Shown: positions 16,659-25,663 of the stretch, one piece after another
How the letters are laid out: each line of letters starts with the position of its first letter
Position numbering within the stretch: position 1 is the stretch's first letter
Assembly: GCA_900768135.1 (NCBI GenBank)
Contig: CAAGBT010000088.1
Span: 72,669 to 136,668, forward strand
Direction: 5' to 3'
Origin: an uncultured Oscillospiraceae bacterium
GTDB taxonomy: Bacteria; Bacillota; Clostridia; Oscillospirales; Oscillospiraceae
Length of the DNA stretch: 64,000 nucleotides
Notes under the pieces: model-generated
The model's database searches: none
What the model saw: only the letters and a program-made list of their open reading frames with translations
What the model was told of the DNA's origin: nothing
Program-made: the position numbers and the translations under genes

Positions 16659-18014
16659 ATGGAAGAAAACATCAGAGAAAACAAAATGGGGACGATGCCC
16701 ATCGGGAGGCTTCTGGCCAACATGGCCGCGCCGATGATGGTATCGATGCTTTTTCAGGCGCTTTACAACATTGTGGACAGCGTGTTCGTTGCGCGGCTGA
16801 GCCAGGACGCGATGAACGCCGTTTCGCTGGCCTTCCCGCTGCAAACGCTGTGCATTGCCTTTTCCGTTGGCACGGGCGTGGGCATGAACGCGCTGCTCTC
16901 GCGCTCGCTGGGCGAGAAGAATCAGGAGGCGGCGAACCGCGCCGCCGGCGCGGGGCTGTTCCTCACGCTCTGCACGGCGGCATTTTTCGCCGTGCTGGGG
17001 CTGACGCTCGCGCTGCCGTTCTTCCGCTTTCAAACGGATAACGCGCAGATCGTGTCCTACGGGCGCGACTATGTGATGATCTGCGTGGGCGGCTCGATCG
17101 GCCTCTTTCTTCAGGTTTACGGCGAGCGGCTGCTGCAATCCACCGGACGCACCAGCCTTTCCATGATCTCGCAGATCGCGGGCGCGGCGTGCAACATCGT
17201 ACTCGATCCGATCATGATCTTCGGCCTGCTCGGCTTTCCGCGCCTCGAGGTCGCAGGCGCGGCGCTCGCCACGGTCATCGGCCAGCTCGTCGGCGCGGGG
17301 CTGGGGCTGTATCTCAACGGGAAGAAGAACCCCGAGGTGCAGCTGCACCGGCGCGATATCCGGGCGCACCGCGCAACGGTTGCGGAGATCTACGCCGTCG
17401 GCATCCCCTCGATCATCATGCAGTCCATCGGCTCGGTGATGACCTTCGGCATGAACAAGATCCTCATTTCGTTCACCGAGGCGGCCACGGCGGTCTTCGG
17501 CGCGTATTTCAAGCTGCAAAGCTTCATCTTCATGCCCTGCTTCGGCCTGAACAACGCGATGGTGCCGATTGTATCCTATAACTACGGCGCGCGGAAGTCC
17601 GACCGCGTGAAAAAAACCGTGCGCCTGACGACGCTCACGGCCATCGGCATCATGTGCATCGGCTGCGCGCTGTTCGAGCTGATTCCGGACACGCTGCTGG
17701 GGCTGTTCTCGCCCACGGACGAGATGCTTGCCATCGGCAAAACGGCGCTGCGCACCATCGGCATCCACTTCCCGTTCGCGGGCTTCTGCATCATTGCGGG
17801 CAGCGCCTGCCAGGCGCTGGGGCGGCCCATCTATGCGCTCATCAATTCCGTCTGCCGCCAGATCGTGGTGCTGCTGCCGGCGGCGTATCTGCTCTCGCTC
17901 ACCGGGCGGCTGGAGCTTGTGTGGCTGGCGTTCCCGATCGCGGAGATCGCAAGCGTGATTCTGAACGCGACGTTCCTGAAGCTGACGTATCAGGCTTCGC
18001 TTGAAAAAGGCTGA
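16659..18014 (+). CDS. MATE family efflux transporter
   Basis: A 451-residue, 12-helix protein of the multidrug and toxic compound extrusion family, exporting substrates in exchange for Na+ or H+. It starts MEENIRENKMGTMPIGRLL, with the MATE opening FQALYNIVDSVFVA near residue 30. The C-terminal half carries GLNNAMVPIVSYNYGAR, a conserved second-repeat block. It is of the Clostridial DinF/NorM-like group; the substrate is unknown. The start codon sits about 15 bp past the prfB terminator and has only a weak GGAGT Shine-Dalgarno, suggesting modest expression or partial read-through from prfB. Confidence 0.95.
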   Translation: MEENIRENKMGTMPIGRLLANMAAPMMVSMLFQALYNIVDSVFVARLSQDAMNAVSLAFPLQTLCIAFSVGTGVGMNALLSRSLGEKNQEAANRAAGAGLFLTLCTAAFFAVLGLTLALPFFRFQTDNAQIVSYGRDYVMICVGGSIGLFLQVYGERLLQSTGRTSLSMISQIAGAACNIVLDPIMIFGLLGFPRLEVAGAALATVIGQLVGAGLGLYLNGKKNPEVQLHRRDIRAHRATVAEIYAVGIPSIIMQSIGSVMTFGMNKILISFTEAATAVFGAYFKLQSFIFMPCFGLNNAMVPIVSYNYGARKSDRVKKTVRLTTLTAIGIMCIGCALFELIPDTLLGLFSPTDEMLAIGKTALRTIGIHFPFAGFCIIAGSACQALGRPIYALINSVCRQIVVLLPAAYLLSLTGRLELVWLAFPIAEIASVILNATFLKLTYQASLEKG

Positions 18015-18044
18015 GCGCTTCGCGCTCTGCACACCGCAGCGCTG

Positions 18045-18082
18045 AAAGAGGGCGTCTCATTCAAGGAGACGCCCTCTTTTTT
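18045..18082. terminator. Intrinsic terminator between MATE and EF-G-like genes
   Basis: A 14-bp stem AAAGAGGGCGTCTC / GAGACGCCCTCTTT with a 7-nt loop and T6 on the right. Both genes converge here. Confidence 0.9.
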
Positions 18083-18107
18083 CATCATTTTTCGCAATAC
18101 CGGCGGA

Positions 18108-20171
18108 TTATTCCGCTTCCTGCATGGCCTTCGCGGCGGCAACGGCCTTCTCCTGCGCGTCGGCAGAGCACTGCTCGTAGCGCACGAAGTGCATCACGAA
18201 CGAGCCGCGGGACTGCGTCATGGAGCGCAGGTCGATGGCGTAGCTCATCAGCTCGGCCTCGGGGCATTCCGCCTCGATGACCTGCTCGCCGTCGCCGGTC
18301 GGGGTCATGCCCATCACGCGGCCGCGGCGCTTGTTCAGGTCGCCCAGGATATCGCCCATGTACTGGTCGGGTACGGTGACCTTCAGCTCGCACACCGGCT
18401 CGAGCAGGACCGGGGACGCCTCGGGCATGGCAGCCTTATAGGCAAGGTTCGCCGCGGTCTTGAACGCGATTTCGGAGGAATCGACGGGGTGATAGGAGCC
18501 ATCGTACAGCACGGCCTTAAGGTTCACGACCGGATAACCGGCCAGAGGACCGTGGACGCAGGCCTCGCGCAGGCCCTTTTCCACAGCGGGGAAGAAGTTC
18601 TTGGGAACGCTGCCGCCGAACACTTCCTCGGCAAAGACCATCTCTTCGCTCTCCTCGTTGGGTTCGAAGCGGATCCAGACATCGCCGAACTGGCCGCTGC
18701 CGCCGGTCTGCTTCTTGTGGCGGCCCTGCTTCTGCACGGTCTTGCGGATCTTCTCGCGGTAGGGAACGCGCGGGGTATCCAGCTCCGCGTCCACGCCGAA
18801 GCGGGTCTTGAGCTTGGAGACCAGCACGTCGATCTGGATATCGCCCATGCCGGAAACGACCATCTGGTGCGTTTCGGCGTTGTTGGTGATGGTAAAGGTG
18901 GGGTCTTCCTCGTTCAGGCGGTTGAGACCGGTGCCGAGCTTTTCCTCCTGGCCGCGCGTCTTGGGCGCGATGGCGCGGGAGTAGCACGGCTCGGGATACG
19001 GCATACCGGCAAGGACGACGATGTTCTTCGGGTCGCACAGGGTGTCGCCGGTGCGCACGCGGTCCATCTTGGCGATGGCGCCGATGTCGCCGCAGCAGAT
19101 CTCCTTGACTTCCTCGTTCTTCTTGCCCTTGAGCGTGTAGAGGCGGCCGAGCTTTTCGGTGTTGCCGGTGGTGGTGTCGTACAGGGACATATCGCCCGTG
19201 ATCTTGCCGCGCAGGACCTTGACGAGCGAGAACTTGCCGTACTGGTCGGAAACCGTCTTGAAGACGATCGCGGCGGTGGGGCCGTCCTCGGTGATGGCCA
19301 TTTCGATCTCCTCGCCGTCGTCGTTCTTGGCAATCTCGGCGGGCATATCAGTGGCGACGGGGACAAGATCGATCACAGTCTGCATCAGCATATCCACGCC
19401 CAGGCCAGTGGTCGCGCTGCCGCACAGAACGGGGGCAAGGCTGCCGTCCTTCAGGCCGATCTTGAGGCCCCTGGCGATCTCGTCGGCGGAAAGCTCCATC
19501 GTTTCAAAGAACTTTTCCATCAGCTCCTCGTCGGCGCCGGCGGCGGCTTCCATCAGCTCGGCGCGCAGCGCCTCCACCTCATCGGCAACGGCGGCGGGAA
19601 TAGCGCACTCGGCGGCCTTGCCGCCCTTGATCTCGTAGGCCTTGTTGTGCAGCAGGTCAACGATGCCCGTGACCTTCTTGTCGCCGTCCATCACGGGGGC
19701 GACGATCGGCGCCACGGCGGTGCCGAACTTGCCCTTGAGCGCCTCGAAGCAGGCGTTATAGTCGCTGTTGTCCTCATCGGTGCGGTTGATGAAGATCATG
19801 CGGGGCTTCTTGCCCAGCATCTTCCAGCAGCGCTCGGCGCCGACGGAAAGCCCGTCCTTCGCGCCGCACACCAGCACCGCGCACTCGCTGGCGCGGATGG
19901 CGGAGAGGGCCTCGCCGGCAAAGTCGAAGTTGCCGGGCGCGTCAAGCACGTTGATCTTGACGTTTTTATACTTCACAGGCGCGATGGCGAGAGAGATGGA
20001 AATATTTCTCTTGATCTCTTCCGCGTCATAGTCGCAGGTGGTGTTGCCGTCGGCAACCTTGCCGAAGCGGTCGGTGCCACCGGTCAGGAAGAGCATGCTC
20101 TCAGCGAGCGTGGTCTTGCCGCTGCCGCCGTGGCCCAGCAGGCAGATATTGCGTACGTCTTTAGCACTCAT
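18108..20171 (-). CDS. EF-G-like translational GTPase paralogue
   Basis: A 687-residue protein with full EF-G domain order. The P-loop GHGGSGKT is at 13-20, followed by domain II, domain III, and the domain IV/V blocks NFFPAVEKGLREA and PVLLEPVCELKVTVPDQYMGDILGDLNKRRG. The switch II motif reads DAPGN at 77-81 where canonical EF-G has DTPGH, and the G4 motif reads NRTD at 129-132 in place of NKMD. It is therefore probably not the main EF-G but a paralogue of the type annotated 'elongation factor G' in many Firmicutes. Genes for ribosomal S12/S7 and EF-Tu are absent here. It has its own promoter at 20230-20258. Confidence 0.9.
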   Translation of the reverse strand: MSAKDVRNICLLGHGGSGKTTLAESMLFLTGGTDRFGKVADGNTTCDYDAEEIKRNISISLAIAPVKYKNVKINVLDAPGNFDFAGEALSAIRASECAVLVCGAKDGLSVGAERCWKMLGKKPRMIFINRTDEDNSDYNACFEALKGKFGTAVAPIVAPVMDGDKKVTGIVDLLHNKAYEIKGGKAAECAIPAAVADEVEALRAELMEAAAGADEELMEKFFETMELSADEIARGLKIGLKDGSLAPVLCGSATTGLGVDMLMQTVIDLVPVATDMPAEIAKNDDGEEIEMAITEDGPTAAIVFKTVSDQYGKFSLVKVLRGKITGDMSLYDTTTGNTEKLGRLYTLKGKKNEEVKEICCGDIGAIAKMDRVRTGDTLCDPKNIVVLAGMPYPEPCYSRAIAPKTRGQEEKLGTGLNRLNEEDPTFTITNNAETHQMVVSGMGDIQIDVLVSKLKTRFGVDAELDTPRVPYREKIRKTVQKQGRHKKQTGGSGQFGDVWIRFEPNEESEEMVFAEEVFGGSVPKNFFPAVEKGLREACVHGPLAGYPVVNLKAVLYDGSYHPVDSSEIAFKTAANLAYKAAMPEASPVLLEPVCELKVTVPDQYMGDILGDLNKRRGRVMGMTPTGDGEQVIEAECPEAELMSYAIDLRSMTQSRGSFVMHFVRYEQCSADAQEKAVAAAKAMQEAE

Positions 20172-20229
20172 AGGGGGTCAGTCTCCTTCCGAAATGTAAA
20201 TCCCGATCGGGATGATACTCAACAGTGGA

Positions 20230-20258
20230 ATCATACCATGAATTTTTCTCTAATACAA
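20230..20258 (-). promoter_or_regulatory. SigA-type promoter of the EF-G-like gene
   Basis: TTGTAT (20258-20253), 17-nt spacer, TATGAT (20235-20230). Between them and the gene lies a short inverted repeat CCCGATCGGG near 20202-20211. Confidence 0.72.
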
Positions 20259-20300
20259 CCACAATTTTAAGCAAATAGCGGTTTTCTTCGTAGGAAATGC

Positions 20301-22442
20301 TCAATAGCGGTCTGCAAACAGCGCGTCCATCAGCACGCTGAGCGACCAGAGCAGCACATACACGAGCATCCCGGCCGGCGTGAGGACGCCGTAGCTGGCG
20401 GCGAACGTAAGATAAAACGCCAGCAGCGTTCCCGCCGCAGAGGCAAGGAACGACAGCACCGTTCCCCTGCGAGCGGAGCGGCACAGCCGCTTGCTGCCAA
20501 GCACCACCTCGGCATAGGGCATCAGCCCCTCGCGCATCAGCAGCGCGCAGGGCCGCCCGCCGCCGCGTTCGGAAAGGGCAAGGCGCGTGGAGAGCTTGGG
20601 ATAGACCGCGCGCGCATCAGTGCCGAATTTGCGCTTGAGCAGCGCGGGCGTGATGTTGCCGTCGCGCACGGCAAGTACCGGCGTGATGCGGCTGTGGTGC
20701 AGCGCGTGCAGCGCCCAGTCCACATTCTCCGCCGGCAGATATTTCACGGCAAACACCGCGATGAGCGTCCCGTCCACCGAGAGGTATACGCCCGTTTTCA
20801 GCCCCAGGTTGCGCGGCAGGCTCACGCCGCTTTTGCGCAGGAAGCCCGCCGTGCCGAACAGCACCGTTTCGCCGCGGATGCGGCCGCCGACGCCGCCCTC
20901 CTCGTAGAAATCCACGTCCTCCACATCCTCGCGGAAGCCGCCGTCGCTGGCAAGAAGATTATCGAACAGGCGGCTCAGCCCGCTTTCCGAGGCGTGCGCC
21001 ATCGTTGCAGCGTAGGAGATGACCTTGCCGCTCTCCTCGCCAAAGACCTTCAGCCCGCTGAGCGTCACCGTGCCGGGCGGAAAAATATCCCCGTCGGTCA
21101 GGATCACGCAGTTGCTGCGGCGGATGGCCTCTGCGCCGGAAAAGCCGGCCACGGCGCTGCCGCTTTTCGCCAGCCGCGCGGCGATGCGCGCATACGGCAG
21201 CGCGCATACCAGCGGAAAGGCCAGCAGGTTCGCGCTGGCCAGCAGCACCGAAAGGTTCCATGCCAGCAGCAGCGTCTGGCGGTTCTCCAGCGTGGACAGC
21301 ACGGCGAACACAACGCCTGCCGCAAGGATCACCGGCAGCAGCACGCTCTGCCAGCGCGAATAGGGGTCGCGCGTCAGCGCGCAGTTGGTAAAGCCCTTCG
21401 AGCTTCCGCTGCGCTTGGCCGCGCCGCCGGAGGTCACGGTAACGATATACGGCGCTTCGCCGATGGCGGCGATGCGGAACGTGTCATACATCCCGCGCAG
21501 GCGCAGCGTTTCGCCCAGCAGCGCGCAGTAAAGCGAAAGCGCGGCGATGGCGGGCAGCGGCGCGGTGAGCGCGGCGCGCGCGGGCAGGAAGAAGCACAGC
21601 GCCGTGTCGGTAAGCGTTGCAAGGCACAGCGCCGCCGTCAGCAGCGGCGGCGTCACCTGCCCCGTGCGCAGCCTGCGGAACGCGGCGGCGAACACGCGCC
21701 ACGAGAGTGCGCAGGCGGCCAGCTCCAGCAGCAGAAACGGCAGCGTGTGCAGCAGCGGATCCTCCAGATAGCGCGCCGGCATCAGCGAAAACTGCTCCAG
21801 CAGCAGCGGGATCCACATCAGCGCCGTCAGAACGCCGACGGCACGGCGCGGCTTCGCCGCCGCCGAAAGCTGCGCGCGGATATCCGCAAGCGTTTCCGAT
21901 GCGGGCGGCTCCGGCGGCTCGGGCGGCAGCTCCGGCGGTATGTCTTCCTCCTGCGCGCCGCCGTAAAGCTGCTCGGTATCGCGCGCGCGGCGGCGGGAGA
22001 ACAGGCCGCGGCGCTTCGGCTCCTCCTCGATGATGGTATCCTCGCGCTCCTCCAGCGCCGTCTCCACTGTTTTCCGCAGCACATCCTCCAGGCTCATCGC
22101 CTTTGGCGGCTCCTCCTCCGGCGGCGGCAGGGGCGCGCCGGTCTCGTCCGGCGCGTCCTCCGTCTCCTGCGGGGCGGGCGCTTTGCCCGCGGCAAGAGGG
22201 AAGGGGACGGCGGGCTTCCGCGCCGCAGCGCGTTCCGCCGGGCGCGGCGCGGCGGCTTCCGGCGCGGCGGGCGGGGCCGCTGCATCGTTCGCCTCCGGCT
22301 CTGCGCGCCCGCCGTATTCGGCAAGGATGCTCTCGAGCGAAAATTCCGCATCGTTGTCCATGCTGCGAGCGGTGTTTTTCAGCAGCGCCTCGGAATCGGC
22401 GAGCGTCTGCTCAAATTCAAGGTCTTTCTGATCCATGCTCAT
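20301..22442 (-). CDS. Degenerate P-type ATPase-like membrane protein
   Basis: A 713-residue protein. Residues 1-200 are hydrophilic, acidic and proline-rich, probably disordered. About eight hydrophobic segments follow (four before residue 310, two at 365-420 and two near the C-terminus). The region from 405 resembles P1B-type ATPases: LAFPLVCALPY in place of the CPC helix, GAEAI like GGEALE, then NCVILTDGDIFPPGT where the phosphorylation motif VVFDKTGTLT should be. The nucleotide-domain block GGVGGRIRGETVLFG and the VDGTLIAVFAVKYLPAENV block are also recognisable. The catalytic Asp is missing and the TGD and GDGxND motifs are unrecognisable. It ends 12 bp before rlmB begins upstream in the same operon. 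Confidence 0.75.
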   Translation of the reverse strand: MSMDQKDLEFEQTLADSEALLKNTARSMDNDAEFSLESILAEYGGRAEPEANDAAAPPAAPEAAAPRPAERAAARKPAVPFPLAAGKAPAPQETEDAPDETGAPLPPPEEEPPKAMSLEDVLRKTVETALEEREDTIIEEEPKRRGLFSRRRARDTEQLYGGAQEEDIPPELPPEPPEPPASETLADIRAQLSAAAKPRRAVGVLTALMWIPLLLEQFSLMPARYLEDPLLHTLPFLLLELAACALSWRVFAAAFRRLRTGQVTPPLLTAALCLATLTDTALCFFLPARAALTAPLPAIAALSLYCALLGETLRLRGMYDTFRIAAIGEAPYIVTVTSGGAAKRSGSSKGFTNCALTRDPYSRWQSVLLPVILAAGVVFAVLSTLENRQTLLLAWNLSVLLASANLLAFPLVCALPYARIAARLAKSGSAVAGFSGAEAIRRSNCVILTDGDIFPPGTVTLSGLKVFGEESGKVISYAATMAHASESGLSRLFDNLLASDGGFREDVEDVDFYEEGGVGGRIRGETVLFGTAGFLRKSGVSLPRNLGLKTGVYLSVDGTLIAVFAVKYLPAENVDWALHALHHSRITPVLAVRDGNITPALLKRKFGTDARAVYPKLSTRLALSERGGGRPCALLMREGLMPYAEVVLGSKRLCRSARRGTVLSFLASAAGTLLAFYLTFAASYGVLTPAGMLVYVLLWSLSVLMDALFADRY

Positions 22443-22454
22443 CCTTCTTCAGCG

Positions 22455-23243
22455 TCAGGCTTCCCGCCGCTGGCGCACCGCCTCGTACAGCAGGATCGCC
22501 GCGGCGGCGGAGGCGTTGAGCGACGAGATTTTACCCTTCATCGGGATGCTGACGAGAAAATCGCACTTTTCGCGCACGAGCCTCGTCATGCCGTCGCCCT
22601 CGCTGCCGATGACGATGGCGGCGGGGCCTTTGAGGTCGGCGGCGTACAGCTCGCTCGTCCCCTCGGCGGCGGTGCCAAAGACCCATACGCCCTCCTTTTG
22701 CAGCTGCTCGAGCAGCGCGGGGATATTCGGCACGCGCGCGACCGGCACATAGCTCACCGCGCCCGCGCTCGTTTTGGCGACGATGCTCGTCAGCCCTGCG
22801 CTGCGGCGCTTGGGGATGATCACGCCGTGCGCGCCCGCGCACTCCGCTGTTCGGATGATCGCGCCGAGGTTGTGCGGGTCGGAGATCTCGTCGCACACAA
22901 CGATGAGCGGGTTCTCGCCCTTTTCACGCGCAATGCTCAGAATGTCCTCCACGCTGACATATTCGCGCACGCTCGTCAGCGCGATCACGCCCTGGTGGGC
23001 GTGCGTGCGGCTCATGTAGTCGAGCTTGCGCTTGTCCGCATCCACAACGACCACGCCCGCGGCGCGGGCGGTGGACGCAATGTGGCCGAGCGTCCGGTCC
23101 GTTTCGCCCTTCTGGATGAAGATCTTGTCGATGCCCGTCCCGGCGCGCAGCGCCTCGATCACGGCGTTGCGGCCTTCAATGATGCCGTCCGCCTCCGCGT
23201 CCTGCGTGCGCACGGGTCTTTCCTTTCGTTCTCTGTCCATCAT
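22455..23243 (-). CDS. rlmB: TrmH-type 23S rRNA guanosine-2'-O-methyltransferase (RlmB family)
   Basis: A 262-residue SpoU/TrmH-family methyltransferase; RlmB in E. coli methylates G2251 of 23S rRNA using S-adenosylmethionine. Motif 1 is seen as DEISDPHNLGAIIRTAE, motif 2 as VIGSEGDGM and motif 3 as SIPMKGKISSLNASAA, which together form the trefoil knot. An N-terminal substrate-binding domain precedes it. The start is the first of two adjacent ATGs at 23243, after CAAGGAGAGAACG. It is probably co-transcribed with the downstream P-type ATPase-like gene. TrmH-family members are hard to tell apart, so the exact target is inferred. Confidence 0.9.
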   Translation of the reverse strand: MMDRERKERPVRTQDAEADGIIEGRNAVIEALRAGTGIDKIFIQKGETDRTLGHIASTARAAGVVVVDADKRKLDYMSRTHAHQGVIALTSVREYVSVEDILSIAREKGENPLIVVCDEISDPHNLGAIIRTAECAGAHGVIIPKRRSAGLTSIVAKTSAGAVSYVPVARVPNIPALLEQLQKEGVWVFGTAAEGTSELYAADLKGPAAIVIGSEGDGMTRLVREKCDFLVSIPMKGKISSLNASAAAAILLYEAVRQRREA

Positions 23244-23372
23244 CGTTCTCTCCTTGCGGCGGTATTCGCGCCGGCGCTAAAAATTTCGATACATTGCAAC
23301 TATATCACAGAATGCGGATAAGATAAAGAGGAAATCCCCGCAAAAGTTCATTGAAAATTCACCGCTCAAAAC

Positions 23373-23401
23373 TTGTGCGGCCGTTTTTTATATGGTATAG
23401 T
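23373..23401 (+). promoter_or_regulatory. SigA-type promoter of ftsH
   Basis: TTGTGC at 23373-23378, 17-nt spacer, TATAGT at 23396-23401, about 58 bp before the ftsH ATG. Confidence 0.65.
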
Positions 23402-23459
23402 ATTGCACGATTAAAAAGCGCGCTCCGGCGCGCTACCGCTCCGATACAGGAGGAACATT

Positions 23460-25613
23460 ATGGACCAGAACAACAGAAACGGCCGCGGCCGCGACAATAA
23501 AAACCGCAGCGGGCGCGGGATGTGGTCGATCGTCCTGTGGGCGCTGCTGCTCACGATCGGCGTGAACTATCTTTCGGTGATGCTCGATCAGGCCCGCTCT
23601 GCGGAGACCTCCTGCGAGATCTCCCACAGCGAGCTTGTCACGCTCGTGGAGGAGGGGAAGGTCAAGTCCATCGAGATCGGCGACGACGTTTACACCATCA
23701 CGCCGGCGGACGGCTTCATCTACACCGATGCGGATGGCAAGAGCTATAACCAGGACTATACGCTTTTCACCACCATCATCCCCGCGATGTCGGAAAGCCT
23801 GCTGACGCTGTGCGACGAAAAGGGCGTGGACTACACCAAGCCCTACAAAGCGCCCATCTCGCCTGTGCTTGCTTTCATGATCAGCTACATTCTGCCCACC
23901 GTACTCCTGGTCGGCGCGCTGGTGCTGCTGATGAACGTGCTGTCGAAAAAGGCGGGCGGCATGGGCGGAATCGGCGGCATCGGCTCGGTGGGCAAGGCCA
24001 ACGCCAAGGTCTATATGGAAAAATCCACAGGCGTGACGTTTGCAGACGTGGCCGGGCAGGACGAGGCGAAGGAATCCCTCGTGGAGATCATCGACTTTCT
24101 GCACAACCCGGAAAAGTACACCGCCATCGGCGCAAAGATCCCCAAGGGCGCGCTGCTCGTCGGCTCGCCCGGCACGGGCAAAACGCTGCTGGCCAAGGCG
24201 GTCGCCGGCGAGGCGAACGTGCCGTTCTTCTCGATCTCCGGCTCCGACTTTGTGGAGATGTTCGTGGGCGTGGGCGCGAGCCGCGTGCGCGACCTTTTCG
24301 CCGAGGCGGCGAAGGTCGCCCCCTGCATCATCTTCATCGATGAGATCGATACCATCGGTAAATCCCGCGACGGCGGACGCTACAGCGGCGGCAACGACGA
24401 GCGCGAGCAGACGCTCAACCAACTGCTCGCCGAGATGGACGGCTTCGACCCCAGCAAGGGCGTGATCGTCCTTGCCGCAACGAACCGCCCCGAGGTGCTT
24501 GACAAGGCGCTGCTGCGTCCCGGCCGCTTCGACCGCCGCATCACCGTTGACCGCCCGAACCTTGCCGGCCGCCTGGCGACGCTGCAGGTCCACACGCGCG
24601 GCATCAAGCTCGCCGAGGACGTGGACCTCAAGAAGGTCGCGCTGGCGACCGCGGGCTGCGTGGGCGCAGACCTTGCCAACCTTTCCAACGAAGCGGCGCT
24701 GCGCGCCGTGCGCAAGGGACGCAAGCTCGTCACGCAGGAGGATATGCTCGCGGCGTTCGAGTTCGTCATCGCCGGCAGCGAGAAGAAGAACAGCGTACTC
24801 ACCGAGTTTGAAAAGAAGCTCGTGGCCTATCACGAGGTCGGCCACGCGATGGTCGCCTACAAGCAGAAAAACGCCGAGCCCGTGCAGAAGATCACCATCG
24901 TCCCGCACACGGAGGGAAGCCTTGGCTACACGCTCCTCATGCCTGAGGAGGACAAGACCAACCTGCGCACGCGCGACGAGCTGATGGCGAAGATCGCCGT
25001 CTCGATGGGCGGCCGCGCCGCCGAAGAGGTCGTGATGAACACGATGACCAACGGCGCCTCGCAGGACATTCAGGAGGCGACGAACATTGCGCGCAGCATG
25101 GTGGCGATGTACGGCATGAGCGAGGCGGTCGGCATGGTCGCGCTCGGGTCGGTCCGCAGCCAGTACCTCGACGGCGGCTACGGCCTCGACTGCGCGCAGG
25201 ACACCGCCGCCATCATGGATCGCGAGGTCAAGCGCATCCTCGACGAGTGCTACAAGGCCGCCGTGCAGGTCATCCGCGACTGCCGCGAGGACATGGACAA
25301 GGTCGTCGCCTACCTGCTGGAGAAGGAAACGATCACGGGCGGCGAAATGGTCGCCATCCTTGAAGGCCGCGACCCCTCGACCGTGGAAGAGGCCTACGCC
25401 TCCACGCACAGGAGCGAGGAGGGCTTCCGCCCCTCGCAGCCGAATGTGATCGAAGCGCCCGCCAGGCACATTTCGATGACGAGCGAAAAGATCGAAATGC
25501 CGGAGGACAAGGGCGAGGAAGCTCCGCCCGAGAATCCCCCGCCGACCGAACCCGAAGCGCCGGACGCGCCGGACAAGGCCGGAGACGGCGCGGCGCAGGA
25601 CGGCGAACAGTAA
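23460..25613 (+). CDS. ftsH: ATP-dependent zinc metalloprotease FtsH
   Basis: A 717-residue membrane-bound AAA+ protease that degrades misfolded and regulatory membrane and cytosolic proteins. Two transmembrane segments are seen at about residues 21-40 and 140-160, flanking an extracytoplasmic domain. Walker A GSPGTGKT is at about 235-242 and Walker B IIFIDEID near 285. The zinc site reads HEVGH near 458, with the third ligand Asp in SQDIQEATN. Most FtsH proteins have HEAGH, but the two His and the Glu are kept. The C-terminal tail (about residues 640-717) is acidic and proline-rich. AGGAGGAAC precedes the ATG. Confidence 0.97.
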   Translation: MDQNNRNGRGRDNKNRSGRGMWSIVLWALLLTIGVNYLSVMLDQARSAETSCEISHSELVTLVEEGKVKSIEIGDDVYTITPADGFIYTDADGKSYNQDYTLFTTIIPAMSESLLTLCDEKGVDYTKPYKAPISPVLAFMISYILPTVLLVGALVLLMNVLSKKAGGMGGIGGIGSVGKANAKVYMEKSTGVTFADVAGQDEAKESLVEIIDFLHNPEKYTAIGAKIPKGALLVGSPGTGKTLLAKAVAGEANVPFFSISGSDFVEMFVGVGASRVRDLFAEAAKVAPCIIFIDEIDTIGKSRDGGRYSGGNDEREQTLNQLLAEMDGFDPSKGVIVLAATNRPEVLDKALLRPGRFDRRITVDRPNLAGRLATLQVHTRGIKLAEDVDLKKVALATAGCVGADLANLSNEAALRAVRKGRKLVTQEDMLAAFEFVIAGSEKKNSVLTEFEKKLVAYHEVGHAMVAYKQKNAEPVQKITIVPHTEGSLGYTLLMPEEDKTNLRTRDELMAKIAVSMGGRAAEEVVMNTMTNGASQDIQEATNIARSMVAMYGMSEAVGMVALGSVRSQYLDGGYGLDCAQDTAAIMDREVKRILDECYKAAVQVIRDCREDMDKVVAYLLEKETITGGEMVAILEGRDPSTVEEAYASTHRSEEGFRPSQPNVIEAPARHISMTSEKIEMPEDKGEEAPPENPPPTEPEAPDAPDKAGDGAAQDGEQ

Positions 25614-25625
25614 TCTGAATATGCC

Positions 25626-25656
25626 AAAGCGGCGGTCTCATCGAGACCGCCGCTTT
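25626..25656. terminator. Bidirectional hairpin between ftsH and popT
   Basis: A perfect 14-bp stem AAAGCGGCGGTCTC / GAGACCGCCGCTTT with a 3-nt loop. Convergent genes flank it. The T-run is short on either side. Confidence 0.8.
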
Positions 25657-25663
25657 GTTCCGT

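Noticed and set aside
18189..20270. A 693-codon ORF opposite the EF-G-like gene
   Set aside because: Antisense shadow; no domain pattern.
20694..23321. An 875-codon plus-strand ORF opposite the P-type ATPase-like and rlmB genes
   Set aside because: It lacks motifs and has Arg/Gln-rich composition typical of antisense frames. The minus-strand genes have start sites and recognisable blocks.
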